Shown here piece by piece: positions 8,466 through 17,748 of a DNA stretch of 64,000 nt. Origin of the DNA: Enterobacter asburiae (GTDB taxonomy: Bacteria; Pseudomonadota; Gammaproteobacteria; Enterobacterales; Enterobacteriaceae); contig NZ_AP019632.1 of NCBI RefSeq assembly GCF_007035645.1, forward strand, positions 3,100,001-3,164,000, read 5' to 3'. Made by a program: the position numbers and the translations under genes. Numbering within the stretch: position 1 is the first letter of the stretch; each line of letters begins with the position of its first letter. The notes below the pieces were generated by a model. It ran no database searches. It was given only the letters and a program-made list of their open reading frames with translations, and was not told the origin of the DNA.

Positions 8466-9767
8466 ATGAGTCAGGACATCAATAACACCGTAGCGACAAG
8501 CAAAACCCGTCGCGTCATCAAGAACCTGCGCTGGTACGTGCTAGTGCTGTTCTTACTTGGCGTCACCGTTAACTACATCACCCGTAACTCACTCGGGATC
8601 CTCGCCCCGGAACTGAAAGAGAGCCTCGGGATCACCACAGAGCAATACTCCTGGATCGTCGGTGCGTTCCAGATCGCCTATACCATTTTCCAGCCCCTGT
8701 GCGGCTGGCTGATTGACGTCATCGGCCTGAAGATTGGCTTTATGGTCTGCGCCGGGATCTGGGCGCTGATGTGTATTTTCCACGCGGGCGCCGGAAGCTG
8801 GCTGCACCTCGCTATTCTGCGCTTCTTTATGGGTGCCTCTGAGGCGGCCGCTACCCCGGCGAACGCCAAAACCATCGGCGAATGGTTCCCGAAATCAGAG
8901 CGACCCGTTGCCGCCGGCTGGGCGGGCGTAGGCTTCTCCATCGGCGCGATGCTGGCCCCGCCCATCATCTATTTCGCTCACGCGTCGTTCGGCTGGCAGG
9001 GCGCATTTATGTTTACCGGCGTGCTGGCGCTGCTGTGGGTGATCCTGTGGTGGGCGTTCTACCACAACCCGGAGCAGCACCCGAACCTGGGCAAGGACGA
9101 ACTGGCATTTATCAAGCAGGATAACGAACCGCCTGCGGTGAAACTGCCTTTCCTGACCGCGCTGAAAACCGTCTCGAAAAACAAACGCTTCTACGGTATC
9201 GCCATCCCGGCCTTTATGGCGGAACCGGCCTGGGCGGTGCTGAGCTTCTGGGTGCCGCTTTACCTCGCCAAAGAGCACGGCATGGACCTGAAGCAGATTG
9301 CGATGTTTGCCTGGCTTCCGTTCCTCGCCGCCGACCTCGGCAGCGTGGCGAGCGGCTACCTGACGCGTCTGTATACCCGTCTGTTCGGCTGCTCGCGCGT
9401 TAACTCGGTCGTTGCCAGCTCCGTGACGGGCGCGTTCCTGATGATCTCGCTGGGCATCGTGGCCATTACCCGCGACCCGTACATCACCATCGTGCTGATC
9501 TCCATCGGCGGCTTCGGGCACCAGATCATCTCCTGCATGCTGAGCGCCCTGGTCGTTGAGTCGTTCGACAAAGGCCAGATGGCGACCGTAAACGGCATGC
9601 GCGGCTCGGCGGCGTGGATCGCCAGCTTCCTGTTCTCGCTGTTAATCGGCGTGACCGCCGACAAAATCGGCTTTAACCCGCTCTTTATTGCCATGGGCTT
9701 CTTTGACCTGATTGGCGCTGTCTTCCTGGTAGCATTTATTGCTGAACGTCGCGCCAAGCGCGCCTGA
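8466..9767 (+). CDS. MFS transporter, ExuT-like (anion:cation symporter family)
   Basis: A 433-residue inner-membrane protein with about twelve predicted membrane segments. It closely resembles the E. coli hexuronate transporter ExuT: LRWYVLVLFLLGVTVNYITRNSLG at the N-terminus, EWFPKSERPVAAG in the central loop, and FGHQIISCMLSALVVE late in the sequence. It probably takes up a sugar acid or glycoside by proton symport. It is followed after 17 bp by a GH31 glycosidase, so its substrate may be a glycoside of a uronic or sulfonic sugar, but that is inference. The ATG has GGAGAG upstream and is preferred over a GTG four codons earlier. Confidence 0.85.
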   Translation: MSQDINNTVATSKTRRVIKNLRWYVLVLFLLGVTVNYITRNSLGILAPELKESLGITTEQYSWIVGAFQIAYTIFQPLCGWLIDVIGLKIGFMVCAGIWALMCIFHAGAGSWLHLAILRFFMGASEAAATPANAKTIGEWFPKSERPVAAGWAGVGFSIGAMLAPPIIYFAHASFGWQGAFMFTGVLALLWVILWWAFYHNPEQHPNLGKDELAFIKQDNEPPAVKLPFLTALKTVSKNKRFYGIAIPAFMAEPAWAVLSFWVPLYLAKEHGMDLKQIAMFAWLPFLAADLGSVASGYLTRLYTRLFGCSRVNSVVASSVTGAFLMISLGIVAITRDPYITIVLISIGGFGHQIISCMLSALVVESFDKGQMATVNGMRGSAAWIASFLFSLLIGVTADKIGFNPLFIAMGFFDLIGAVFLVAFIAERRAKRA

Positions 9768-9784
9768 TAGTGGATGTATTGCAT

Positions 9785-12148
9785 ATGAAAACCCTGAAAA
9801 ACTGGACCGTAGATACGCAGTCGGCAAACCATCTGGAACTGCTGGTCGATAACCAGCACCGCCTGTGCCTGTATGTGCTGGAAGAGAACCTGTTCCGCGT
9901 GCTGATTAAACGCAAAGGCGAGCTGGCGCTGGACCGCACCTGGAGCATCGCGCCGGAAGAAGACGTGCCGTGGGAAGGCCGCCGTCGTGACGATATAAGC
10001 GGTTTCTCCTGCCCGGCCTGGACCCTGACGCAGCAGGATGAGACGCTCACCGTGGCAACCGAACAGCTGCGCGTGACGGTCCACCAGCCGCTGTGGCTGG
10101 AGTGGCACTACCGCAATGAGGCGGGCGAGTGGCAGCCGCTGGCCAACGACCGTCCAACCAGCGCCTACCTGCTGAACGCCCACGGCGACGGCGTGGCGCA
10201 CTACCTCAGCCGCCGCAAGGACGAGCGTTTCTACGGCCTGGGCGAAAAAGCGGGCGATCTGCAGCGCAACGGCAAGCGCTATGAGATGCGCAACCTCGAC
10301 GCAATGGGGTACAACGCGGCCAGCACCGACCCGCTCTACAAGCATATTCCGTTCACTATCGCCCGCCGCGACGACGTCAGCTACGGCCTGTTCTACGACA
10401 ACCTGAGCAGCTGCTGGCTGGATCTGGGTAACGAAATCGACAACTACCACACCGCCTACCGTCGCTGGCAGGCGGAAGCGGGCGATATCGATTACTACAT
10501 TTTTACCGGCAAGCGCGTGCTGGACGTCACCAAAGCCTTCGTGCGCCTGACCGGGAAAACGCTGTTCGGACCGAAATGGAGCCTGGGCTACAGCGGCTCT
10601 ACCATGCACTACACCGACGCGCCGGACGCGCAAAACCAGCTGATGAACTTCATCCGCCTGTGCGAAGAGCACGCCATTCCGTGCGACTCGTTCCAGCTCT
10701 CCTCCGGCTATACCTCCATCAACGGCAAGCGCTACGTATTTAACTGGAACTATGACAAGGTGCCGCAGCCGAAGGTGATGAGCCAGGCCTTCCACGACGC
10801 TGGGCTGAAGCTGGCGGCAAACATCAAGCCGTGCCTGCTGCAGGACCATCCGCGCTATAACGAAGTGGCGGAGAGCGGTCTGTTCATTCGCGATTCAGAA
10901 ACCGATGCACCGGAACGTTCCAGCTTCTGGGATGACGAAGGCTCGCACCTCGACTTTACCAACCCGCAGACGGTGCAGTGGTGGCAGAACGGCGTGACCA
11001 CGCAGCTGTTGGAGATGGGCATCGACTCCACCTGGAACGACAACAACGAATATGAAGTGTGGGACGGGGAGGCGCGCTGCTTTGGCTTCGGCAAAGAGAT
11101 CGCCATCAAGCACATTCGCCCGGTGATGCCGCTGCTGATGATGCGCGCCTCGCTGGAAGCGCAGCAGCGTTTCGCGCCGGAAAAACGTCCGTATCTCATC
11201 TCCCGCTCCGGCTGCGCCGGGATGCAGCGCTACGTTCAGACCTGGAGCGGCGACAACCGCACCAGCTGGGACACCCTGCGCTATAACATCCGCATGGGGC
11301 TGGGCATGAGCCTGTCCGGCCTGTTCAACGTCGGTCATGACGTCGGCGGTTTCTCCGGCGACAAACCGGACGCCGAGCTGTTCGTGCGCTGGGTGCAGAA
11401 CGGCGTGATGCACCCGCGCTTTACCATTCACTCGTGGAACGATGACCACACCGTGAACGAGCCGTGGATGTACCCGGGCGTCACGCCAGCCATTCGCGGC
11501 GCGGTTGAGCTGCGCTACCGCCTGCTGCCGTACCTCTATACCCTGCTCTGGCAGGCGCACGCCGACGACGAGCCGATGCTGCGCCCGACCTTCCTCGACC
11601 ACGAACACGATGCGCAGACGTTTGAGGAGTGCGATGACTTCCTGCTGGGCCGCGACCTGCTGGTCGCCAGCGTCGTCGAAGCCGGGCAGCGCGAGCGCCG
11701 CGTCTGGCTGCCGGATAACACCACCGGCTGGTATGATTTTTACACCCACGCGTGGTATGCGGGCGGCCAGTCAATCGTCCTCGACGCGCCGCTGGAAAAA
11801 CTGCCGCTGCTGGTGCGCGCCGGTGCCGGTCTGCCGCTGAGCGAACGCATCACGCATGTGAGTGCCGAAAATGATACGACCCGTGAACTGAAGCTGTTCC
11901 CGGTGAAGGGCGTCGGCACGACCACCGGAATGCTGTTTGAAGACGACGGCGAAAGCTGGGGCTACCAGAACGGCAACGCGCTGTGGGTGGAGTGGGAAAT
12001 GGTGTGCGACGGCGCAACCATCAACCTGAAGGTCAACGCGCGCGGGGATTATCGTCCGGCGTGGAAATCGCTTAAGGTGTCGCTGCCTGCAGGGGAAAAA
12101 CGTACGCTGCTGGTGAACGGGGTCGAAGGGGGCGAGTGGGTGGTCTAG
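9785..12148 (+). CDS. GH31 family glycosidase (alpha-glucosidase/xylosidase-like)
   Basis: A 787-residue cytoplasmic enzyme (no signal peptide). It has the N-terminal GH31 beta-sandwich, a TIM barrel and C-terminal beta domains. The catalytic nucleophile is D419 in WNDNNEYE and the acid/base is D490 in WSGDNRTSWD, both in classic GH31 motifs. It likely hydrolyses an alpha-linked glycoside brought in by the ExuT-like transporter encoded just upstream. Specificity (alpha-glucoside, alpha-xyloside, galactoside or other) cannot be read from the sequence; it lacks the sulfonate context of sulfoquinovosidase loci. A REP element with a T run follows and may end the transcript. Confidence 0.88.
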   Translation: MKTLKNWTVDTQSANHLELLVDNQHRLCLYVLEENLFRVLIKRKGELALDRTWSIAPEEDVPWEGRRRDDISGFSCPAWTLTQQDETLTVATEQLRVTVHQPLWLEWHYRNEAGEWQPLANDRPTSAYLLNAHGDGVAHYLSRRKDERFYGLGEKAGDLQRNGKRYEMRNLDAMGYNAASTDPLYKHIPFTIARRDDVSYGLFYDNLSSCWLDLGNEIDNYHTAYRRWQAEAGDIDYYIFTGKRVLDVTKAFVRLTGKTLFGPKWSLGYSGSTMHYTDAPDAQNQLMNFIRLCEEHAIPCDSFQLSSGYTSINGKRYVFNWNYDKVPQPKVMSQAFHDAGLKLAANIKPCLLQDHPRYNEVAESGLFIRDSETDAPERSSFWDDEGSHLDFTNPQTVQWWQNGVTTQLLEMGIDSTWNDNNEYEVWDGEARCFGFGKEIAIKHIRPVMPLLMMRASLEAQQRFAPEKRPYLISRSGCAGMQRYVQTWSGDNRTSWDTLRYNIRMGLGMSLSGLFNVGHDVGGFSGDKPDAELFVRWVQNGVMHPRFTIHSWNDDHTVNEPWMYPGVTPAIRGAVELRYRLLPYLYTLLWQAHADDEPMLRPTFLDHEHDAQTFEECDDFLLGRDLLVASVVEAGQRERRVWLPDNTTGWYDFYTHAWYAGGQSIVLDAPLEKLPLLVRAGAGLPLSERITHVSAENDTTRELKLFPVKGVGTTTGMLFEDDGESWGYQNGNALWVEWEMVCDGATINLKVNARGDYRPAWKSLKVSLPAGEKRTLLVNGVEGGEWVV

Positions 12149-12149
12149 T

Positions 12150-12237
12150 GCGGCCTGATGCCCTCACCCTAACCCTCTCCCACGGGGAGAGGGAACAGAA
12201 CGTAGGCCGGGTAAGGCGAAGCCGCCACCCGGCTTTT
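12150..12237. repeat. CCCTCTCC-family repeat plus REP element
   Basis: 12150-12193 is an inverted copy of the repeat at 541-584 (GATGCCCTCACCC...CTCTCCCACGGGGAGAGGG). 12202-12233 is a REP unit (GGCCGGGTAAGGCGAAGCC...CACCCGGC) ending in a run of eight T, so it may also terminate transcription of the GH31 gene. Confidence 0.8.
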
Positions 12238-12239
12238 TT

Positions 12240-13835
12240 TTAGTTCTCGATACCTTTACTGCGCAGGTAATCTTCGTAATTACCGGTGAAGTCCACCACG
12301 CGCTCTGGCGTAATTTCGATCACGCGGGTCGCCAGCGAGCTGACGAACTCACGGTCGTGAGAGACGAAGATCAGGGTACCCTGATACATCTCCAGCGCCA
12401 TGTTCAGGGATTCGATAGATTCCATGTCCAGGTGGTTAGTCGGTTCGTCCATCACCAGGATGTTTGGTTTTTCCATCATCAGCTTGCCGAACAGCATGCG
12501 TCCCTTCTCGCCACCGGAGAGCACCTTAGCCGGCTTTTTGATGTCGTCCTGGCTGAACAGCAGACGACCCAGAATGCTGCGCACCGCCTGCTCGTCGTCG
12601 CCTTCCTGCTTCCACTGGCTCATCCAGTCGAAGACGGTGAGGTCGTTTTCGAACTCATATTCATGGTCCTGCGCGTAGTAGCCAATCTGCGCGTTTTCAG
12701 ACCACTTCACGGTGCCGTTATCCGGCTGCAGTTCGCCGACCAGGGTTTTCAGCATGGTGGATTTACCCACGCCGTTGGCACCGAGGATGGCAATCTTCTC
12801 GCCCACTTCCAGCAGCAGGTTGAATTTTTTAAACAGCGGACCGTTCTCAAAGCCTTTTTCAAGGGCTTCCACTTCCAGCGCGTTACGGAACAGCTTCTTG
12901 TCCTGCTCGAAGCGGATGAACGGGTTCTGACGGCTGGAAGCTTTGACTTCGTCCAGCTTGATTTTGTCGATCTGACGGGCACGCGAGGTCGCCTGACGCG
13001 ACTTAGAGGCGTTGGCGCTAAAGCGGCTGACGAAGGACTGCAGGTCAGCAATCTGCGCTTTCTTCTTGGCGTTATCCGCCAGCAGACGTTCACGCGCCTG
13101 GGTAGCCGCCGTCATGTACTCGTCGTAGTTGCCCGGATAAACGCGCAGCTCGCCGTAGTCCAGATCCGCCATGTGCGTACAGACCATGTTCAGGAAGTGA
13201 CGGTCGTGCGAGATGATGATCATGGTGCTGTCGCGATCGTTCAGCGTCTGCTCCAGCCAGCGGATGGTGTCGATGTCCAGGTTGTTCGTCGGTTCGTCGA
13301 GCAGCAGGATGTCCGGGTTAGAGAACAGCGCCTGTGCCAGCAGCACGCGCAGCTTCCAGCCTGGCGCAACTTCGCTCATCGGGCCGTAATGCTGTTCAAC
13401 CGGAATGCCTACGCCCAGCAGCAGCTCGCCCGCGCGCGCTTCCGCAGAGTAGCCGTCCATCTCGCCGTACTGCGTTTCCAGATCGGCCACTTTATAGCCG
13501 TCTTCTTCGCTCATTTCGGCCAGCGCGTAGATGCGATCGCGCTCCTGCTTCACTTCCCACAGTTCCCCATGCCCCATGATCACGGTGTCGAGCACGGTGA
13601 ACTCTTCGAAGGCGAACTGATCCTGACGCAGCTTACCGATACGCTCGTTAGGGTCGAGCGATACGTTACCGAGCGTCGGCTCCAGGTCACCGCCGAGGAT
13701 CTTCATAAAGGTGGATTTTCCGCTACCGTTGGCACCAATCAGGCCGTAACGGTTGCCGCCGCCAAATTTGACGGAAATGTTTTCGAACAGCGGCTTACTG
13801 CCAAACTGCATAGTAATATTGTTGCAAAGAAGCAA
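12240..13835 (-). CDS. ybiT: YbiT, ABC-F protein, with a 5' end supplied by the integrated element
   Basis: A 531-residue ABC-F ATPase with two nucleotide-binding domains and no membrane part: Walker [10 protein letters not shown] near residue 34 and GANGVGKST in the second half, signature LSGGEKGRM, Walker [12 protein letters not shown] and [15 protein letters not shown] proteins act on the ribosome. Downstream of codon 9 the gene is normal. The first eight codons and the TTG start (13833-13835, with AAGAGAG eight bases upstream) belong to the inserted element and encode MLLCNNIT. The native nine codons (MLVTSNVTM) remain at 24723-24749. Native promoter and ribosome-binding site are therefore lost, and any promoter must lie inside the element, overlapping the divergent integrase gene. 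Expression level is uncertain. Confidence 0.9.
   Translation of the reverse strand: MLLCNNITMQFGSKPLFENISVKFGGGNRYGLIGANGSGKSTFMKILGGDLEPTLGNVSLDPNERIGKLRQDQFAFEEFTVLDTVIMGHGELWEVKQERDRIYALAEMSEEDGYKVADLETQYGEMDGYSAEARAGELLLGVGIPVEQHYGPMSEVAPGWKLRVLLAQALFSNPDILLLDEPTNNLDIDTIRWLEQTLNDRDSTMIIISHDRHFLNMVCTHMADLDYGELRVYPGNYDEYMTAATQARERLLADNAKKKAQIADLQSFVSRFSANASKSRQATSRARQIDKIKLDEVKASSRQNPFIRFEQDKKLFRNALEVEALEKGFENGPLFKKFNLLLEVGEKIAILGANGVGKSTMLKTLVGELQPDNGTVKWSENAQIGYYAQDHEYEFENDLTVFDWMSQWKQEGDDEQAVRSILGRLLFSQDDIKKPAKVLSGGEKGRMLFGKLMMEKPNILVMDEPTNHLDMESIESLNMALEMYQGTLIFVSHDREFVSSLATRVIEITPERVVDFTGNYEDYLRSKGIEN
13798..13829. other. attL, left junction of the integrated element
   Basis: ybiT sequence (on its left) meets element sequence here. 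AAACTGCATAGT aligns with AAACTACATGGT at attR. The proposed crossover dinucleotide is GT at 13813-13814. The right half (13814-13829, ending CAAAG) pairs as an inverted copy with the half-site at 24712-24727 (beginning CTTTG). Confidence 0.75.
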
Positions 13836-13869
13836 AATTGATACTCTCTTGTAAGTTACTGAGGTACTT

Positions 13870-15357
13870 ATGAAACAAAACGGAAAAGCATACTCTTACA
13901 TAAGGTTCTCATCAAAGAAGCAAGAACAAGGTGACTCCGTAAGACGTCAAACTGAGCTTGCAGAACAGTACGCACACGTGCATGGCTTGATTCTATCAGA
14001 TAAGAACTTTCAAGACCTCGGAATCTCAGCATTCAAAGAGGGAAACAGGCCATCGCTGGGCGACATGCTCGAAGCAATCGAGAAAGGACAGATTGAACCG
14101 GGTTCAACCATCATCATTGAGTCGTTAGATCGTCTGAGCCGCAGAGGCATTGACGTGACTCAGCAGATAATTAAGTCGATTCTGCAACACAACGTCTTTA
14201 TCGCTTCACTGGTTGATGGTTTATTACTTAATCGTGAATCCGTCAATGACCTTGTGAGTGTCATCAGGATAGCTCTGGCTGCGGATCTTGCCCATAAAGA
14301 ATCTGAAAAAAAATCGCAGCGCCTGCGTGAAACGAAAAGTCAGCAGCGACAACGAGCGCTAAGCGGTGAGGTTATCAACAAAATCCTGCCTTTCTGGTTA
14401 AAGCGGAAAGAAGATAAATTTGTTTTTAGTGACAAAGTTGATACGGTCAGGAGAATCATTCAGTTACGACGTGAAGGATTTGGAACAAATAAAATCGCTA
14501 AAGTTTTAAATGACGAAGGTCACAAACCATTACGTTCTGCTGGCTGGAATCATACAACAGTTGGAAAAACAATAAATTCGGTTGCACTTTATGGTGCATA
14601 TCAAACATCAGAGACAACTAAAGATCGCAAAGTCATTCTTCTTGATATCATAGATGATTATTATCCTGCTGTTATCAGTAAAGAAGAATTCATGCTTTTA
14701 CAGTCTGATCAGAAACAAAACAAACCCGGATATAAATCTGAACATAATGCCTTCGCCGGAATATTAAAGCACGAATGCGGCGGCTCACTTGTCAGAAAAT
14801 TTCACGTCGCTTCCGGAAAAACATATCAATACCATGTTTGCGCTAATGCAAGAGATGGAAAATGTAACATAACCAAGAATTTTAAAAATATAGAAATAGC
14901 TCTTTTCAGGATAATGAAAAAACTCAAACTTGAGAAAAATACCAGTTTTGACGGGGCATTACTGTTAGAGCAGGAAACAATAAAAAAGAAGATTCAGGAG
15001 CTAAATGATATGCTTCTTACTGCGTCTAAGATCCCGACAAGTGTAATACAAACGATAAATAACCTTGAAGATAAACTACAGGAAATTGAAGAAAAAATAA
15101 AACAACAGAACAGTATAATTATCTCAGAACGGGCGTTTAACTTAAAACTATTACTGGATATCAAAGAGCCACAAGAACTGAATATGATGCTTAAACGAAT
15201 CATCAAAAACATCATTGTCTATAACATAGGCAAAAAGTGGAGAATAAAAGTTCAGTACAGAAACAAACACGTTCAGAGTTTCCTTTGGGATGGCGAAAAT
15301 ATTACTTTCATTACCGATACTAAAGAAATATTAGATCTTGTTAACTCCTGGGGCTAA
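13870..15357 (+). CDS. Large serine recombinase (integrase)
   Basis: A 495-residue site-specific recombinase. The N-terminal resolvase domain has the catalytic serine in YIRFSSKKQ (S14 by family pattern) and the DRLSRR helix near residue 95. A recombinase domain follows ([18 protein letters not shown]...[13 protein letters not shown]), then a zinc-ribbon region (C in HECGGS, and C residues in [13 protein letters not shown] near residue 320), then a lysine/glutamate-rich coiled coil (about 365-420). This order is typical of serine integrases that join short attP and attB sites. It starts 40 bp inside the element with GAGG upstream of the ATG, next to attL, as expected. Its start region overlaps the only place where a new ybiT promoter could be. 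Confidence 0.93.
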   Translation: MKQNGKAYSYIRFSSKKQEQGDSVRRQTELAEQYAHVHGLILSDKNFQDLGISAFKEGNRPSLGDMLEAIEKGQIEPGSTIIIESLDRLSRRGIDVTQQIIKSILQHNVFIASLVDGLLLNRESVNDLVSVIRIALAADLAHKESEKKSQRLRETKSQQRQRALSGEVINKILPFWLKRKEDKFVFSDKVDTVRRIIQLRREGFGTNKIAKVLNDEGHKPLRSAGWNHTTVGKTINSVALYGAYQTSETTKDRKVILLDIIDDYYPAVISKEEFMLLQSDQKQNKPGYKSEHNAFAGILKHECGGSLVRKFHVASGKTYQYHVCANARDGKCNITKNFKNIEIALFRIMKKLKLEKNTSFDGALLLEQETIKKKIQELNDMLLTASKIPTSVIQTINNLEDKLQEIEEKIKQQNSIIISERAFNLKLLLDIKEPQELNMMLKRIIKNIIVYNIGKKWRIKVQYRNKHVQSFLWDGENITFITDTKEILDLVNSWG

Positions 15358-15863
15358 AACGAGTATCTATCGCCATGAATCGCTCTGTACCTTGCAAGAG
15401 CGATTAAAGCAGACTCAAACATCATTCAATACAAAAACCCCGTAAAACTCGATACAGAGCGTTTTACAGCAAAGGGGCAAAATTACACCATTTTCATTAT
15501 GTCTACAAACTGACTCCACTGCATCGCTTCTTATCGAACCACTTCTACGGTTGCCCTAAAGTCCGTAAAAAGTCGAATGAAATCCCCTCAAGCTGGAATA
15601 CACAAGACTAACCGCAACACCCGCCCCACCTTGGCATCAAGCATATTAACCCTTTGAAAAACCATAAAATACAATCATCCTCGTACCCATCCCTCCTCTT
15701 CTACCCACGTCAATCGATCGTTTTTATAGATCAATTTTGCGTTATTGATAGATTTTATAGATCAATGTAAGATCATGATTCTTCGAGTGGTGTTTCTCGC
15801 AAGCAAGACTCGCGGGATGAGTGATCCCCCCCGATTAAGTGCGAAAGAAAGAAGGTATCCAGA
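15358..15863. other. Intergenic region after the integrase, with hairpins and repeats
   Basis: 506 bp without a convincing gene. It has a 9-bp inverted repeat (15378-15386 with 15397-15405, AATCGCTCT/AGAGCGATT) just after the integrase stop and a second one (15442-15448 with 15461-15467, GTAAAAC/GTTTTAC). Either may end the integrase transcript, though neither has a clear T run. The right part contains the operator-like repeats listed separately. Confidence 0.5.
15722..15766. promoter_or_regulatory. Direct repeats and dyad upstream of the three-gene cluster
   Basis: TTTTATAGATCAAT occurs twice (15722-15735 and 15753-15766), 31 bp apart, that is about three DNA turns. The second copy also forms a dyad ATTGAT-N11-ATCAAT (15744-15766). 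It lies about 100 bp before the gene at 15864, so it could be an operator for a LysR-type or other dimeric regulator. Confidence 0.5.
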
Positions 15864-16628
15864 ATGACAATCCTTATAAAAACCTTAAAAATCATGGCAT
15901 CAGGCGTTGTTCTCATTTCAGGCATAACTGCCGCGTCTAATACCGTCTATTTCTTGCCAGAGGCAAAATCAGCAGGTGTCGCCAGCAGCGACCAAAAAGC
16001 CCTGATGTTTCTCGGGATGGACAGGGATGTAAATCTGAAGGGAATATGCTTCGCGATGGCAAAGCAATCATCATCGATCGTGCCGCTGGTAGATATCACT
16101 GCTACAACTGATAACGGCAGATTTACGATGCACGGACTACGCCCAAAGAATAACGACGATGAGAAGGAATTGGTCTGTTCACTTGGTTCAGAAGCTGGAG
16201 ATTTCTTGACAGGCATTTCGAAGTCAACCACCGTCAACGTGAAGATGGATTTCAATGGCGAGATCCGCAGTTACAGTTTCAACACTACAGAGTTCAGGAA
16301 AATACTGACTGCCAATGGTCAAGGAGTGTGGGACAAAGCAGCTAAAGATTATGCTCAGGGAGTTCGCGCACCCATTTTCTATAATAACAACCGTGAAGCC
16401 ACCAAAAACAATACAGCGACCTCAAATGTCGATACACACAGTTATGAAGCAAGCGATGATAGACTAAATTTGGTCTGGAAAAACCTTAGCCCTGAAACAC
16501 GAAAACGCTTACTCCCTTCTCAAAGAGAATGGATAAAACAAAAATCCGACTGCAATAACGAGCAGAAATGCCTTATCGACATGACGAACAATCGTATTCG
16601 TGAACTGGAGTCTGAAAATGAAAAATAA
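15864..16628 (+). CDS. Exported protein with an LprI/DUF1311-like C-terminus
   Basis: 254 residues. A hydrophobic N-terminus (ILIKTLKIMASGVVLISGI) looks like a signal peptide. The last 60 residues (LNLVWKNLSP...LLPSQREWIKQKSDCN, then a second Cys and R-x-REL) follow the pattern of LprI-like/DUF1311 domains: L-x3-W/Y-x6 ... Q-R-x-W-I-x-x-R/K-x-x-C. Some members inhibit lysozyme; that is family knowledge, not proof here. The middle part is not recognised. AGAAGG precedes the ATG. It overlaps the next gene, so the three genes to 17551 are probably one transcript with coupled translation. Confidence 0.65.
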   Translation: MTILIKTLKIMASGVVLISGITAASNTVYFLPEAKSAGVASSDQKALMFLGMDRDVNLKGICFAMAKQSSSIVPLVDITATTDNGRFTMHGLRPKNNDDEKELVCSLGSEAGDFLTGISKSTTVNVKMDFNGEIRSYSFNTTEFRKILTANGQGVWDKAAKDYAQGVRAPIFYNNNREATKNNTATSNVDTHSYEASDDRLNLVWKNLSPETRKRLLPSQREWIKQKSDCNNEQKCLIDMTNNRIRELESENEK

Positions 16629-16986
16629 TGCACTGACTTTGGTTTTAAAAAACGATTGGGTAGCTTCGTCTTCTGGTAATAACTATACCGGAAAATACAC
16701 GGTTGGACGGTTTCACCTGACAGATGCTTTCATCGTTGTGTATATGAAGCTGATACATGGAATTGAAATACCCGATTTATGGGTCAGTAGCAGCTTCACT
16801 AACATACCAGATACCGATACCCGAAGGGTTATGTATATGGAAGGCTGCGATATGTTATCGAAAGATACAATGAACGAAATCCGTAATGCAGTGAAGTCCC
16901 CGCCTGACAAGCTGAAAATATATCGTAATGGAGAGCGTATTGTTAAGATAGAAGTTATGGAGAAACAAAATGATCTCAAAATTTAA
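16618..16986 (+). CDS. Hypothetical protein, second gene of the overlapping cluster
   Basis: 122 residues, not recognised. The ATG at 16618 overlaps the end of the preceding gene by 11 bp (GAAAATGAAAAATAATG), and a GTG at 16600 is a weaker choice. No signal peptide or membrane segment is obvious; the middle is hydrophobic (LTDAFIVVYMKLIHG). The protein looks compact and mostly beta-stranded with a charged C-terminus. Its stop overlaps the next gene by 17 bp. Function unknown; the tight overlap suggests a role linked to its exported neighbours. Confidence 0.6.
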   Translation: MKNNALTLVLKNDWVASSSGNNYTGKYTVGRFHLTDAFIVVYMKLIHGIEIPDLWVSSSFTNIPDTDTRRVMYMEGCDMLSKDTMNEIRNAVKSPPDKLKIYRNGERIVKIEVMEKQNDLKI

Positions 16987-17551
16987 AAAGTCAACGAAAA
17001 TTGTTGCCTTCTTCGGACTTTATATATTGAACGGAATAGCAATAACACCCAGCCAAGCCAGAACATCTGAGTCAATACATTTCTCGAACGGAGGTTCAGC
17101 ATCTTTACAACAAAACGAACAATCAACAAAGCCATCTATAATCGATATACTTCCAAGACTCTATACAACCGAAGAAGTTTATGCACGATTTCAGGAACAT
17201 GAGTTCAGAGCAACAAATGACTTCAAAAAGTGCCGATTGATGGTTACAGGAAAAATAAAAAAGATTAGCGCAGCCACCTTCAGTAAAAATCCGTTAGTAA
17301 CGTTACACATCCCTGATTCAAGTGAAGGCTTGAAGTTCTTTTTCGAAAATACGGAATACAATAACAATACTGTAGCAGCATTAAACGTGGGCGATACAGT
17401 GATTATTTCTGGCTGGAATGCACGACCAGGAACATTTGGGGGCATTTTCTTCGATGATTCGCAAATCATGACAAAAATGGTTTCAAAGAAGAAGAGGCAA
17501 ATGCTGGCTTTAAATGGCGGAATTTATGATCGGGAAATTTGTCATAAGTAG
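16970..17551 (+). CDS. Probable exported OB-fold protein (tRNA_anti-like)
   Basis: 193 residues. The N-terminus KKSTKIVAFFGLYILNGIAITPSQARTS looks like a signal peptide with cleavage near residue 30. The rest has the layout of tRNA_anti-like OB-fold proteins: YTTEEVYARFQEHEFRATNDFKKCRLMVTGKIKKI, then a strand pattern ending LNVGDTVIISGWN, and a C-terminal region with DDSQIM. In these proteins the OB fold is not shown to bind tRNA; the name comes from sequence likeness. It is the last gene of the cluster. A short hairpin follows (17587-17605). Confidence 0.6.
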   Translation: MISKFKKSTKIVAFFGLYILNGIAITPSQARTSESIHFSNGGSASLQQNEQSTKPSIIDILPRLYTTEEVYARFQEHEFRATNDFKKCRLMVTGKIKKISAATFSKNPLVTLHIPDSSEGLKFFFENTEYNNNTVAALNVGDTVIISGWNARPGTFGGIFFDDSQIMTKMVSKKKRQMLALNGGIYDREICHK

Positions 17552-17586
17552 CATTTTTGTCGTTTAATATTATAAATAGTAGAAAT

Positions 17587-17605
17587 CCACCTTCATAGAA
17601 GGTGG
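17587..17605. terminator. Hairpin between convergent genes
   Basis: A perfect 8-bp stem CCACCTTC/GAAGGTGG with a three-base loop, between the genes ending at 17551 (+) and 17749 (-). No T run follows directly, so its role as a terminator is uncertain. Confidence 0.5.
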
Positions 17606-17748
17606 CATATACTCCTCCCTAGATAAGTTTTGCAAACAGCTAAAAAGAAGTCTCTGCCAACCCTGTAAAATTTTAGTATAAAATAGAAAATCCCAGAATC
17701 AAAACTCTTAATTTTAGTGAGTATGTGTTCATTGGCTATATTCACCAC

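Noticed and set aside
9356..10849. 497-codon leftward frame across the MFS and GH31 genes
   Set aside because: It spans two well-supported genes on the other strand and has no recognisable domain.
13809..13811. CAT as the crossover core instead of GT
   Set aside because: CAT is shared by both junctions and gives the same element length, but only GT lies at the exact centre of the rebuilt attP palindrome. It remains possible.
12357..13841. 494-codon rightward frame opposite ybiT
   Set aside because: It is the complement of a conserved ABC-F gene; no motif or ribosome-binding site supports it.
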